From Malachius bipustulatus (lineage: Eukaryota; Arthropoda; Insecta; Coleoptera; Melyridae): a DNA stretch of 64,000 nt. Of this stretch, positions 1 through 10,509 are shown piece by piece. The position numbers were made by a program, and so were the translations under genes. Below the pieces are notes generated by a model, which saw only the letters and a list, made by a program, of their open reading frames with translations, did not search any database and was not told the DNA's origin. The first letter of the stretch is position 1. Every line of letters starts with the position of its first letter. Location: assembly GCA_910589415.1 (NCBI GenBank), contig OU342631.1:55952598-56016597 (forward strand), in the 5' to 3' direction.

Positions 1-812
1 CCCAGTCCTACCAACAAACCGAAGAAAATTTCCAAACCTCCTCCAGTTATGCTGAAAAGCAAGCCCAACAATCATACGGAGTTTGTGGCATCTCTGTCGG
101 CAAACGTCAATCCCAAGACTCCTCTTCACTACAAGTACGTCGTAGAGGGCGTGAAAATAATTTCCTCCACGTCGGAAGATCATAATAAGGTACTCCAATT
201 CCTTTCCAAAACTGATATCCCTTATTATACCTTCACAACCAATGAAGATAAGCCTACGGCTATGGTAGTCAGGAGTTTATTATTTCATTAGCTTATTCAT
301 TGTCCGCTCTTAGACAATGAAGAAATTAGGGCGGTCAAATGCGCCAACTTGAAAGGTCCCAAAATCAAATATCCGATGTACAAGTAGATTTCTTAAATGG
401 AAGTCCGACTAACGACGTCTTCAAAATTAACTATTTATTTAATACCAAGATTTACTGGGGCAAGTACAAATCCAGTAACATAACCCAGTGCTTCAGATGC
501 CAAAATTTTGGTCACCCTACCAACCAATGCCTAAAATCCCCTGATACTCCTGCTACCTGTATTAATTGTGGTGGACAACATCCTGCAAATTACAGAAAGT
601 GTAATACAAAATACATAAATTCGAAGAAATCCATCCCGAAATCTCCCAATATCAAAAAGTTTGTTCCTGCTCCAATTCCCAAAACCAACGTCTGGATTGG
701 ACGTGAGAACCAGAGACTCCAAGCCAGCCAATCCCAGTGTCCAGTTCCTAATGTGACCAAAACTGTTCCTAACTCAGGTGCTTCCGCCTCCTCCGGAGTA
801 AATAATGTAATT
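1..812 (+). pseudogene. LINE ORF1 (Gag-like) fragment with CCHC zinc knuckles
   Basis: This is a decayed nucleic-acid-binding Gag-like protein of a Jockey-type non-LTR retrotransposon. Positions 49-291 and 339-810 carry two frames of the same protein separated by a frameshift and stop. The second frame holds tandem knuckles: CFRCQNFGHPTNQC (C-x2-C-x4-H-x4-C) at about 490-531, followed by CINCGGQHPANYRKC. Such knuckles bind the element's RNA in the ribonucleoprotein. The N-terminus lies outside the window. Its downstream end runs without a stop into an unrelated transposase N-terminus, so the 339-1043 reading frame is a chimera. The family assignment rests on the knuckle spacing and the preceding alpha/beta segment. 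Confidence 0.7.
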
Positions 813-2529
813 ACAGCTGACTTAATGGACTTTAATAGGAAAAGAAAGCGTGGCCCTGAAAAGTGGAAGAAAAATTTAGCCAAACACCTTAGAAATTCTG
901 GGAAGGAATATAAAAATTCTAAGACCCAAAAAAATTATCCAGAGAAACAGGTTAAACCACCTTGCAACAAAAAATGCAAACTTAAATGCTACACAAAATT
1001 TTCTGAAGAAGAGCGTACAGAAATATTTAGAAAGTATTGGTAAGTTGGATGCGTTCCAAGACAGCGTGACTTTATTTTCTCCAGTATGACAACCATAACA
1101 CCTAAGTATAGGTATAAAAGGGAAGGTACTAACCGCCAACCGAACAATGCTTTCCACTTACTAGTTAAGGAAAATAAAGTTCGTGTTTGCAAGATATTTT
1201 TTTTTTAAATACACTCTGCATTAATGACCGCACAATTAGAACTGTACTGAGCAAGAGAGAGATCCTGAACACCCACAATTTTTCGCACCCGATTTACGTG
1301 GTAAACATGCAAACCACCATAAACTAGAGGATGAACTAAAAGAAAGTGTGAGACACCACATTGAGTCAATTCCCCGCATTCCAAGCCACTATTGCCCGGC
1401 TCACACTAATAAGGAATTTATTGAAGGTGGATTAACGATTTAAGAACTTCATCGTGATTACAAGAGGTTACTCAAGAAGATAATAAAACTTCAGCAAATT
1501 ATGTTATGTATAACAAAATATTTAATGAGGAGTACAATATTTCATTTTTTACTCAAAAAAAAGACGAGTGCGAACTGTGCGCAGCTTTTAAAAATGCAGG
1601 TGAAACAGAAAAAGAAGACATGAAAATAAAATATGAAGAGCATTTAAACCAAAAAGAACTTTCGCGCTTAGAAAAGCATATAGATAAAGAAACAGAAGAT
1701 TTCGTGGCAGTTTATGACCTACAAGCGGTTTTACCTTGTCCTAGGGGTAACACTTGGAGTTTTTATTATGTTTCGAAGTTAAAAGTGTTTAATTTTACGA
1801 TATATAACATAAAAGATAATTCTGTCACATGTTATGTCTGGCATGAGGGACAGGGCCATCGAGGTGGAAACGAAATTGGTTCATGTGTCTTACGGTATTT
1901 AAAAAATGTAAACGATATTGTCGATAGTCCAAAAAATATTATTTTCTATTCGGATAACTGCGCTGGACAACAAAAAAATAAATTTCTTCTGTCAATGTAT
2001 ATCTATGCCGTTCGAAATCTTTCAAATATTAAGAGTTCATAAGTATCTCATCACCGAACATACTCAAAACGAGGGTGATAACGCACATTCATTAATTGAG
2101 AGAAATGTGAAGCGTGCTCTTAGATCTGGTCCAATTTACTTGCCAGAGCAGTATGTAACTCTGATCAGGACAGCCAAGAAAACCGGGACCCCATACTGCG
2201 TTGAGGAATTGATCTACGATGATTTCTTTGATCTAAAAAATTTTGCCGCTTCAATAGGCATGGGACCTTCCTTAAAATTAAAAATTTCCGATGTACAAAT
2301 CTTGAAAGTTATGAAGGAATACCCGTACAAGATTTTTCATAAAACTTCCTACGATCAAGAGAACTTTGAAGAAGGAAGAAACACGGAGCCCGTCACCTTA
2401 TTGAAAGCATACAAAAATAAAATTGGGATCACCGAAAGTAAAAAAAGAGTTTAATGTCATTGTTTCGTGAGAAATCAATAAAAGTACCGCAGTTCCGAAA
2501 ACCTACGAAGGCTACTACAGTAATCTTTA
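813..2529 (+). pseudogene. DUF7869/Sola-like DDE transposase, broken by frameshifts
   Basis: This is a transposase-like protein in at least five frame segments. A basic block (RKRKRGPEKWKKN) and a cysteine cluster (KPPCNKKCKLKC) lie at about 825-1000. Segments in other frames through 1044-1505 include SIPRIPSHYC. At 1506-2042 there is KKDECELC, then DLQAVLP, then SDNCAGQ. At 2043-2454 there is HTQNEGDNAHSLIER. Spaced Asp, Asp and Glu in these blocks look like an RNase H-fold DDE/D core. The C-terminus (VPKTYEGYYSNL) is in another frame and ends at 2529. The protein family recurs in insect genomes as DUF7869; Sola is my best superfamily guess and is not proven. A second, rearranged relative lies at 31.9-33.4 kb. 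It cannot make a full protein. Confidence 0.6.
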
Positions 2530-2729
2530 AATGATGATTTGTGTAGTACCTGAACCTGCTTTTTTTAATCCTAATACCTAAAACACCTTTGGCTGTTTTG
2601 AGTTTCGTTTCACTTGCATTTTTTGTTATGGTTATGTATATTTGATTTTTTAAATTTTTACAAACATGAAACATGAAACATCAAACAATATAAATATTTA
2701 AAAAAAATAATAATAATAAAAAAATAAAA

Positions 2730-3830
2730 TCACAAATAAAAAAATTCGGAAAACTCCCTCCCAGGTGGAAGTGTTCCTAACATTGAAGCTGCATTGCTTC
2801 TTTGTAGAGCAATGCTCATACGCTGGAACAGAAAATACGACGCACGGGATTCCTCCGTGACATTCGTAATTTTCTGACCAACCGATGTCAGAAATCTCAA
2901 GGCTTCATTACCCCAAACTCTTGAAGTTTCTTGTCCGACAGGCACAAAAATGAAACGATCTTCAAGATCGTTTTTGCCGCAGACCCAGGATTGGAGGAAG
3001 TGGAATGAAGGTAATATGCTGCATAGGTGTCTGCACAGGTATAATCACAGCAAGCATTTGCATCTTTGCCATGGAGTCAATGTCATTCCATCAGGTTTCT
3101 TACCATCATCTCTAGAGCATCCCACAGGTTCTCGAATTACCGGAATTTGGGCAGATCTTAGAGCTCGGGAGATAATCTCGTTCGCCTCGGCATGTCGCGA
3201 AAGACGACCGGCACTGAATAGACACGAAAGACCATGCAACCCTTTCGAAGTTACTTCGTTTCCGCAGCGGCAATGATGGGGATAACAGAAATCACAGCCT
3301 AAGCGAAATGCGATGGAAATTCGAAAGCACTCATCTGAATGGTGGGTTCCAAGTTGAGGAGATGGAAGAGCATATAACCAGTCACCGGTATGTGGTTGAG
3401 AATGAGAAAGAAGTCTAGCTTTGTCTTGTTGAGAGGTTGTTTCATGGATCAAGGAATCTAAACTTTTTTGAAAAGCAATCGTCTCCCATGAAGATTGAGA
3501 CAACATATTTTCCGGTGTAATTAGATTGCGATCATTCCAAATACTCAAAGCTTCTGCGATCAATGAATCAGATTGTATCATTCCAAAAGGAAAAAGAGAC
3601 GTCACGAATTCGAGACCGCTGTAGTAGGAAGCGAGAAAACATGGAATCGCTGAGTCCACAGCACTGTAACGTGAATACGTCACCTGTTTTCCTCCTTGCA
3701 AAGTTTCCTTTGTTCTGTAGAGAATTGTAAAATTACAGTTCCCCACAACTCCCTGTAATGCAGACCGCATCATTGAACTGGCTAACCACACCGTATCCCG
3801 GCGCTGGTACTGTCTGGATAATTCACTACT
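2730..3830 (-). pseudogene. LINE ORF C-terminal fragment with zinc-finger/PD-(D/E)XK-like endonuclease
   Basis: This minus-strand fragment is the end of a reverse-transcriptase polyprotein. The frame 3791-3045 contains a Cys/His cluster (CDFCYPHHCRCG ... GLHGLSC), then EPVGCSRDDGKKPDG. A frameshift at about 3045 leads to DYTCADTY, and 2945-2730 gives the typical C-terminal tail (VWGNEALRF ... QRSNAA). The order Cys/His cluster, R/K-PD, then D-x-T resembles the restriction-like endonuclease of early-branching LINEs such as R2. It probably belongs to the same family as the RT fragment at 5338-6235. An upstream part of 3791 (roughly 3700-3790) aligns poorly with any RT. It is inactive because of the frameshift and the missing RT core. 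Confidence 0.6.
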
Positions 3831-5337
3831 AGATGGCGTTGCACGTTTCGTTTTAGTTCGATCTTGAGTTCCTTTCAGGAACCAAATAAGTTGTCGGCTG
3901 TCAATCAGATTTCAGTATCTGACAAGTGACATTTCTACTTTCACGAATCGAAAGCGGAAACAATTTCAAGCCCATAGGAACTAAAAAGGCATTTCCTTCT
4001 TGTCTGCTGATCAAGAAAGTTCACCTCTTGATCGCTCCCGTCGAAGCCTGTTGTTACACAGGGTAAGTCGCCATTACGGAGATCATAAAGATCGTTTCTA
4101 ATTCGATTATTACTTATTTTTAGCTTTGGGAATATTATCTCAACTTTACCTTGTACCTTTATCTTTACCTCTATCTTCAGTAAATACCTTACCTTCCCCG
4201 GTATTTACTAATTATCTGGATTAATTGCTTTTTGTGAAGAGGAAGCCATCTTGAACTAAGAGACAAAGGGAGCGTGGCCTGTTTCTGTTCCTCGACTATC
4301 TAATTCATCCTTGCATCGTTTTCATTTATCCATGGTGAAATAAATCAACGTTTCGAAGATCTTCAAAAACAACAGAACATTTTCCCGGTGCTAGTGCTGT
4401 TTAGGACTTTTCAACCCCAGGAGCCTCGTCAGGGCGCGGTCCCTACACCTGCTGGTTTTCTTCTGGAGATTTCAATGCCTGATTAAGCACCACACCTAGC
4501 AAAGTCCAGGAGTTATTAATATCCTTTTTACTGTCAAAATAAAGACAGTTTTTACCTCAATCAGCTTCATCCCGGAAACTGTAAGTTGCCTTTTATTTTA
4601 TCTCACCGATCATGACGAGGAGGGACTAGAAGATCAGTGCTAATTTAGTAAATTAATTAATTACCACTCACGAACTTTATCTTTCCCGATATAAATGATA
4701 TCGGAAGTATTTTATTCTTTTGTACACAGGTGTACAAAGTAAAGGATCCTTTATTTTAAACAAACTGATTGTTTAAACATATATATCAATTTTAAAGTTT
4801 CTAAAGTAAGACAGGATAATTATTGATTTAATTAAACAGGAAATGTAAACCATAATTTGCTCATTAAACATCTGTACATTATAACTTATTCTTTGGAAAT
4901 CACATTAACATCTTTATCACCCTAAATCTACTTTTTATTAGTTCTTCATAGAGTTTAGGTAGCACAATAAAAATAAGAACTCGGGCAAATCGAGTTAATA
5001 AGAACTGAAGAACTCTTTGGCATCCCTAACCTACCTTAGATACCTATATAAAGGGTGTACCTTTTTAATAATTAAAGCAGCGGAATAACTAGCACTCTGA
5101 TAGTATTTGATTCAGTTTTCAAGTTATTCAACATCACTATCTCCAGAGAAATTTGTCATAAAATTTCCTTTTGCAGCCTTACCTTTTTGCCGAAATAACA
5201 TTTTGTCTTTCGCTTGCAATACAAGCTCTCGCTACTGTTACGTTCGACATTCCCTGATTTTATAATCTTATCGCTCACGCTGCAATTGGCATTTATGACG
5301 AGCAATCGTCTTTTATTTTGCTCACGCAGCTAAACTT
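3831..5337. other. Unassigned AT-rich stretch, possible decayed LTR or leader
   Basis: No coding frame of note is visible. The part 4040-4600 has features of a retroelement leader or LTR: a TGTTGTTACACAGGG start-like string at about 4052, AATAAA-type signals near 4342 and 4540, and a moderately GC-rich core at 4430-4470. I found no second copy in the window and no clear terminal dinucleotides, so I leave it unassigned. Confidence 0.3.
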
Positions 5338-6235
5338 TTATTTGCTGGTGCTGAGATTTAAACGAGAATTAGCTGCAGCACGTCTGATTCCGATACCGCC
5401 CATCTTTATGGGAAGGGAAGATTGCATCCAAGCTTCGTGAGAAAGAGTGCAGTTCAAGATGTTTTCAAGGGTTGATTTTAAAATAGTGTCGTAAACTTGC
5501 AGAGCTTGCGGTTTTTCGCCACGAAGGAGAACAGCGTAGGAAAGATAAGACGCGGTATTGAAAGGGAAATTTTCAGTAGAAAATAAGCTGAACGAGAAGA
5601 AATCCAGTCCAATCTTGATTTTTTGATTAATTATAGTTAGAATACCATCATCAGCAAGTGGGGCCCCTAGAAGAGTTGCGTTTTCCAAGTTCATATATGT
5701 AATTTCGCATTTAGAAGGGTTTAGAAATAAACCTAATTCAGATGCAGCCTCAGAAATAGTTTTCAGGTCATTCAACACTGTGTCAACATCACCACCAATA
5801 GTTCCGTCATCTAAGTACCAAATATTTAATTCCTATTTAAGTGATTTGACGATAGTATTGATTGTAAGAGCAAACAGGGCTGGGCCCAAGGGATCGCCTT
5901 GTTGAATTACACATTCAGACGAAATAATTTGTTGATGGAAATATAAATTTGAAGGTTTGTAGTAAGAATTGAAGATAAAAGGTAAATCAGTCGGAAAAGT
6001 TGACTTGACCTCTTGAATGATGGCATCTCTTCTTATTTCGTTGAATGCATTCCGAAAATCAAGTTTTAGAAACACTTTTGGAACCGCATCGTTGTTATTG
6101 AAATATATACGAGCAGCATGGGCACCAATTTCAGCACCATCTTTTACCCCTACACCAAGTTGATTAGGAGTGAAAAACTCGACCTGAGTTGGTAAAATTC
6201 TGAAATTTAGCACTTTAGCAGTAACACGGCATTTT
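5338..6235 (-). pseudogene. LINE reverse transcriptase fragment
   Basis: Two minus-strand frames (6213-5833 and 5778-5338) form one reverse transcriptase palm and thumb. Visible motifs are NQLGVGVKDGAEIGAHAAR, VFLKLDFRNAFNEIRR (first catalytic Asp), CVIQQGDPLGPALFAL, then YLDDGTIGG-type residues around 5779-5832 across a stop or frameshift, followed by LFLNPSKCEI. The thumb ends in LPIKMGGIGIRRAA, after which the frame degenerates. The start is truncated at about 6235 next to an (AT)n tract. It resembles the RT of the family whose C-terminus lies at 2730-3830, but a thumb overlap suggests two separate truncated copies rather than one split copy. Confidence 0.75.
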
Positions 6236-6588
6236 TTGTTGTATATGAATAAAATATATATATATTTTTTTTATTATGAAGTATTTTCACACTTATTTGT
6301 GTTATACAAAAAATAAATTTTTTTATTTACTTTTAGTTTTATTTCACTGGAACGTTGTAGTGGATTAAAATTATAATAAATTTTGTTTTTATAAGAAGTA
6401 TTTTCATACTCGTTTGTGTCCTGAATTTTGAGGAACACTGTCACAACTAACAAATTTAACAACAATTACTTAATTACTTTTAATAATTATGGTCTCTAAG
6501 TTCCAAATTGTGACTTGACTGTTTTCCAAGTACAAAATGTGTAAATACCCAAAACAGTTAGACTCAAATTTTCTTTTATTTAGACATA
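6236..6588. repeat. AT-rich tract with two diverged repeat units
   Basis: No gene. A unit with GAAGTATTTTCACAC followed by TTGTGT is seen at about 6277 and again, diverged, at about 6391, with (AT)n/(T)n runs at 6252-6275. It looks like low-complexity tandem duplication. Confidence 0.4.
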
Positions 6589-6717
6589 TGCCCGTATTCA
6601 CAAACAATAATTTCCTAAATAATTACGTAATCAATTATCCCCATCTCATTCTATTCTTCACTCATTTAATTAATTACGTAATTATTTATAGGAAATTATC
6701 GTTTGTGAATACGGGCA
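6589..6717. mobile_element. 129-bp palindromic MITE, TGCCCGTATTCAC family
   Basis: Terminal inverted repeats start TGCCCGTATTCACAAAC and extend about 45 bp as a foldback, with ATA directly repeated on both sides (6586-6588 and 6718-6720). A 3-bp duplication fits PIF/Harbinger mobilisation. A second copy lies at 35853-36001. The outer motif GCCCGTATTCA is also seen at 61411, next to a Myb/SANT gene of Harbinger type. Confidence 0.8.
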
Positions 6718-6829
6718 ATAGTCTACTAAAACCGGTAACTAAAAGTTTCAAATCGGTTTCCTCAACAATTATACTTTTTGAGTTGTATCACTATTCTTTC
6801 GAATGAGCGATATTACAATAAACTTCTCA

Positions 6830-7656
6830 ATACAATCCGTTTCAAAAAAAAGTTTTTAAGATCCCATATAGGCAGATCAAAAATTTCAATGTCGTTTTTC
6901 TCATTTTTAAGTACTTGTAACATGCAACCTTGTAATACTCTTGCAGCGAATGGATAATTCTAGCGCCGTATTAAACAAAAAAATTTGTCAGTGATTGTAG
7001 AATGTATTGCAAAACACAGTTGTATTAAAGCGGTCTCCTGAGTTTAAAAATTTGAAAGCTGGTAGGTAGGTAGGTACATTGTGAAATAATACATACATAA
7101 AAATCATAACTTTGAGATAAATAGTCATTTTACATATATACTCACCCCTAGACATAAAATTTAATAAGCAAGAGTGCAGGAAAATTTAGTGGGTCTCTTA
7201 CAACAATTATTATGGATGGATCAACGATTAGTTGATAGATTTTAGGAGATGCATAAAATATTACGTTTTCTTGGGTGAAATAAAATTTAATTTAGGCTGT
7301 GTCCATAAAGTATTGTTCTTAACGTTGTCTACATAGAAAAAAATAAGCATACACTTTGTAGGTGGTAAACTAAATAAGATCAAAATTACTTGTTTACTTT
7401 TACTTCCCTTCACACTATTTGGAGAGGTTTCAATAAATATTCACCGGCATAAAACTCACAAATGTACTCTCTGAAGACCTATTTCGTGTCAATTTACTAC
7501 ATTTTGAGTTAATTTAACGACAATACATTTAAAAACGCTCTGATTAAGTAGTGATTTACCTCCGAAAAGTATTAAATATACTCCAATTTCCACTCACTTC
7601 AGTGTAAATGTAAAATTATATATTTTCACATGCGTGTACTGCATCACGATTCGATG
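6830..7656. other. Intergenic AT-rich DNA, nothing recognised
   Basis: No open frame or repeat structure could be supported. There is a short GTAGGTAGGTAGGTAC microsatellite at about 7062, a motif common in some insect genomes. Confidence 0.5.
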
Positions 7657-7660
7657 CGTT

Positions 7661-8035
7661 TGTCATGACGTATGTAAGTAGCCATTTATAGGCATAAGAC
7701 TATGTGTAATGCTATTTTACAAACAAAGGACTCTCTGTTTCAACCCCAGGAATCACCAGGTGTTCATTAATATTCTTAAGATATCATTTTATGTTGTATT
7801 GTTTAGATTCCTGAGGTTATCAAATATTCAACCCTTAAACTTCCAGAAACGATAAATGTTAGTATATATATTAGAACCTTTGAAGATTTGATTAAGTTAG
7901 TTTGTAGCCGTCTTGCTGCTCGTTACGTTAGTCAGTAAGTTACAATAACTTCCTCGGAGTTGTATCAGTTTGCAAATAAAATAATTGTGAATAAATTGTT
8001 TTTAAAACTGTCAACCCGAGTAACAAATCATAATT
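7661..8035 (+). repeat. 5' LTR of Gypsy element 1
   Basis: The 375-bp LTR runs from TGTCATGACG to CATAATT. A TATATATA run at about 7863 followed by a TCAGT initiator-like motif near 7931 marks the likely U3/R promoter. AATAAA-type signals lie near 7975-7995. Its twin starts at 15241. Confidence 0.93.
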
Positions 8036-8054
8036 GGCGCAGTCAGTAGGATCC
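8035..8054 (+). other. Primer binding site of Gypsy element 1
   Basis: TGGCGCAGTCAGTAGGATCC directly follows the 5' LTR, sharing its last T. It reads as the complement of a tRNA 3' end, resembling insect tRNA-Ser, which primes minus-strand DNA in related elements. Confidence 0.75.
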
Positions 8055-8200
8055 AGAAGGTTTTTCCATCGAGTGAAAACTAATCGTTCAACGGTAAATT
8101 CTGGATCGACATGAGAATCGCTCTCATCATCATCATCAAACTGTAAGTTCATTCCTTTCTATCCTTTATATTACTTTATTTTATATTTGATAATTAGTGT

Positions 8201-9172
8201 ATGTCTGATTTTAAAATTGACGATTTAACTGAACGAATTCAAAATATTCAAATAAGTAATAAAAAATTAAAAGATAAGAAGCAGAATCTTTCCAAAATGG
8301 CACAGCCACAATTTCATGAATTTTATCTTAAATCTATCCCAGACTTCTCAGGAAATCCTGCAGAATTGGCCGGATTCTTGAAAAGTTGTGATTTAGTTAT
8401 GAATCAATTTTATAGGGCTAATGAACCTAATAATTTTTTAAGTTTATTTCTGATTAACTTTATAATTAGCAAGTTGCATGACACAGCACAAGTTATAATA
8501 AATACGGGAAATTTTACGACCTGGCAAGAATTAAGAAATTCCTTGATCACCAATTTCGCAGATATTAGAGACGAATCTAGCCTATTAGCAGATGTATTGC
8601 TCTTGAAACAACGCAACAGTGAAAAAGCGTTAGACTTCAGCAACCGATGTAGATGCATCGAACAATTATTAGTTTCAAATTTAATCTGTACTGAGCAAAA
8701 TGTAAATATTAGACAGGTAAAAATGCAAACTTATAGAGCTCTTACCTTAAAAGCATTTTTAGGAGGACTTAGAAAACCTCTAGGACCCATAGTTCGATCT
8801 AAATCTCCCGCGGATATAGAGACCGCTTTGAAATTCATTATCGAAGAGGAAAACTATGAGTATAGGGAACAAACTATTTTCAATAATAAACCAATTTCAC
8901 TTCAAAATTCCAATTCTAATAAATTTAATAAAGTTTTCTCTGGTCCGAGAAATCAAAATCCTATGCAACGTCCATCTAATTTCCAAAATTCTAACCCCTT
9001 TAGGAACTTCAATCCCCCGCAGTTCCGAAATTATCAAACCCCTACCTTCTCCAACCAGAATAATTCAAGACCGAATTTCCAAAACGTTCAAAATAGAAAT
9101 CCGAATACCTTTCAAGCAAGGACCAATAATAACCAAAGTCCTAACAATTTCAAACCTACCCAATGGAGGTAG
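8201..9172 (+). CDS. gag: Gag-like protein of Gypsy element 1
   Basis: An open 323-aa frame starts at MSDFKID, 166 nt after the LTR. The central part (residues about 40-220) is alpha-helical capsid-like sequence including FYLKSIPDFSGNPAELAGF and a C-terminal HFIIEEEN-type segment. The last 90 residues are Asn/Gln/Pro/Phe-rich and have no CCHC knuckle, as is usual in this branch. It ends at TAG 9170-9172, overlapping the next frame (-1) by about 10 nt, the classical arrangement for frameshifted gag-pol. It is the only intact frame of this element. Confidence 0.8.
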   Translation: MSDFKIDDLTERIQNIQISNKKLKDKKQNLSKMAQPQFHEFYLKSIPDFSGNPAELAGFLKSCDLVMNQFYRANEPNNFLSLFLINFIISKLHDTAQVIINTGNFTTWQELRNSLITNFADIRDESSLLADVLLLKQRNSEKALDFSNRCRCIEQLLVSNLICTEQNVNIRQVKMQTYRALTLKAFLGGLRKPLGPIVRSKSPADIETALKFIIEEENYEYREQTIFNNKPISLQNSNSNKFNKVFSGPRNQNPMQRPSNFQNSNPFRNFNPPQFRNYQTPTFSNQNNSRPNFQNVQNRNPNTFQARTNNNQSPNNFKPTQWR

Positions 9173-10007
9173 ACTCTAATTCAAGAATGACAAGGCAGGG
9201 AACCCAGCAAACCCGAAATTTCTTTAAAAATGTAACCAAAAATTCACCTCACTATTCCGTCGAGGAACTTTTTAATAATGAAGTGGGAAACGAAAACCCA
9301 TCAACAAGTAGGTACCCGGAATTCGAAGAACAAAATTTTCCAAACGATCACCCGTCAAAAGACGTGAAGTAATCGAAATTAATTCTCTAAATGTAAAATT
9401 ACCATATATTAAGATTCCCGAAATACCAGGCAAAATTTTAGTAGATACAGGTAGCTCTAGGTGTCTAATTAATATAGAAATAGCAAATAATTTTAGAAAA
9501 TACTTAATAAAGGAACCTTTTGAAATCCGCACAGCTCATAATAAATCAAGTAACGAGTGGTGCGTAGAAATACCATTACCTTCCATTTACAATATTAAAC
9601 ATAAATTTTATATTTTTAATTTCAACCCTAAGTATGTAGGATTAATAGGTTTAGATTTATTGAGTAAGTTAAACGCTAAGGTAGATTTTAAAAATAACAT
9701 TTTGAAATTATTTGATAAAACTTATAAAATGTTCACGGACAATGATCCTATTTTTAAACGAAAATTGAAACCTATGTCTAAAGAAACCATAAAAATTCCA
9801 GTTAATCAACCCAATGGTATTGGAATAATTAATAATTATTCAAGAAACGAAATCGAAATTCCAGATTCGCTGGTAAAAATACATAATTCCTTTGCTACTG
9901 TTCATTTATACAACAATAGCTTAGAGGAACAACTATTCGAGCTAAGCGAACCTATGAGTGTCGACTTAGATATCACACAACTATCATACTCGATTCAATC
10001 TATTTAA
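9163..10007 (+). pseudogene. pol: Aspartic protease and N-terminal pol region, element 1
   Basis: It opens in the -1 frame relative to gag (9163-9372), shifts, and continues through the retropepsin motif DTGSSRCLI at about 9440 and IGLDLL at about 9645 to 10007. The protein matures the Gag-Pol polyprotein. The reading frame is lost twice and is cut by the LINE insertion that begins at about 10005. Confidence 0.8.
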
Positions 10008-10509
10008 ACTACCAACCCACCACCTCTCGTCCTCTGAAAAGACGTTTACATACGCGTCTATAAAATACCTAAACCATTTCCGACTTGACCCTTCAACCGT
10101 CAGGTTCTCTCAGTTCAAGTTATATCTGCGGAAACATCTCACAGAGCTTGAACCATATACTACCATGGACATACTATCTTCCACCCCCCCCCCCCTTCCT
10201 TCCCGACTTAAACACTTGAAAATATAGATACTTTCGTTTGCTAGTATCTGGCCAATTCGACTTAATATGACGATATAGTATTAGGTACTATGTATAGATA
10301 GATTAATGTTTTAATGTACACTTTTTGCTATGTTCAAGCTTTCTTTGTTCAATCGCGTGCGTACGACCTTTTGAATACGCATGCGATTTGTTTGGATTAG
10401 TTCGTTGTTTGTTTTCACGACATTTTACTCTATTTAACACTATTGTACTGATGCAATGATTGTTGTAATTTTACGTACAATAAAGAGAGATATTATTATT
10501 ATTATTATA
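10005..10509 (+). mobile_element. 5'-truncated LINE 3' end inside Gypsy pol
   Basis: This segment aligns by eye with 29290-29805, the 3' end of the large LINE: the same C-terminal codons, the ATGGACATACT/ATGGATATTCT region, a poly-C tract, and a tail ending in AATAAAGAGA followed by (TTA)n. It has no RT, so it was dead on arrival. It splits the protease from the RT region of Gypsy element 1 and is itself not interrupted. Confidence 0.85.

Noticed and set aside
4040..4640. Possible BEL/Pao solo LTR
   Set aside because: There is no second copy, target duplication or convincing terminal sequence.
6274..6806. ORFs at 6274-6465 (-) and 6537-6806 (+)
   Set aside because: AT-rich repeat units and the MITE account for them; no protein features.
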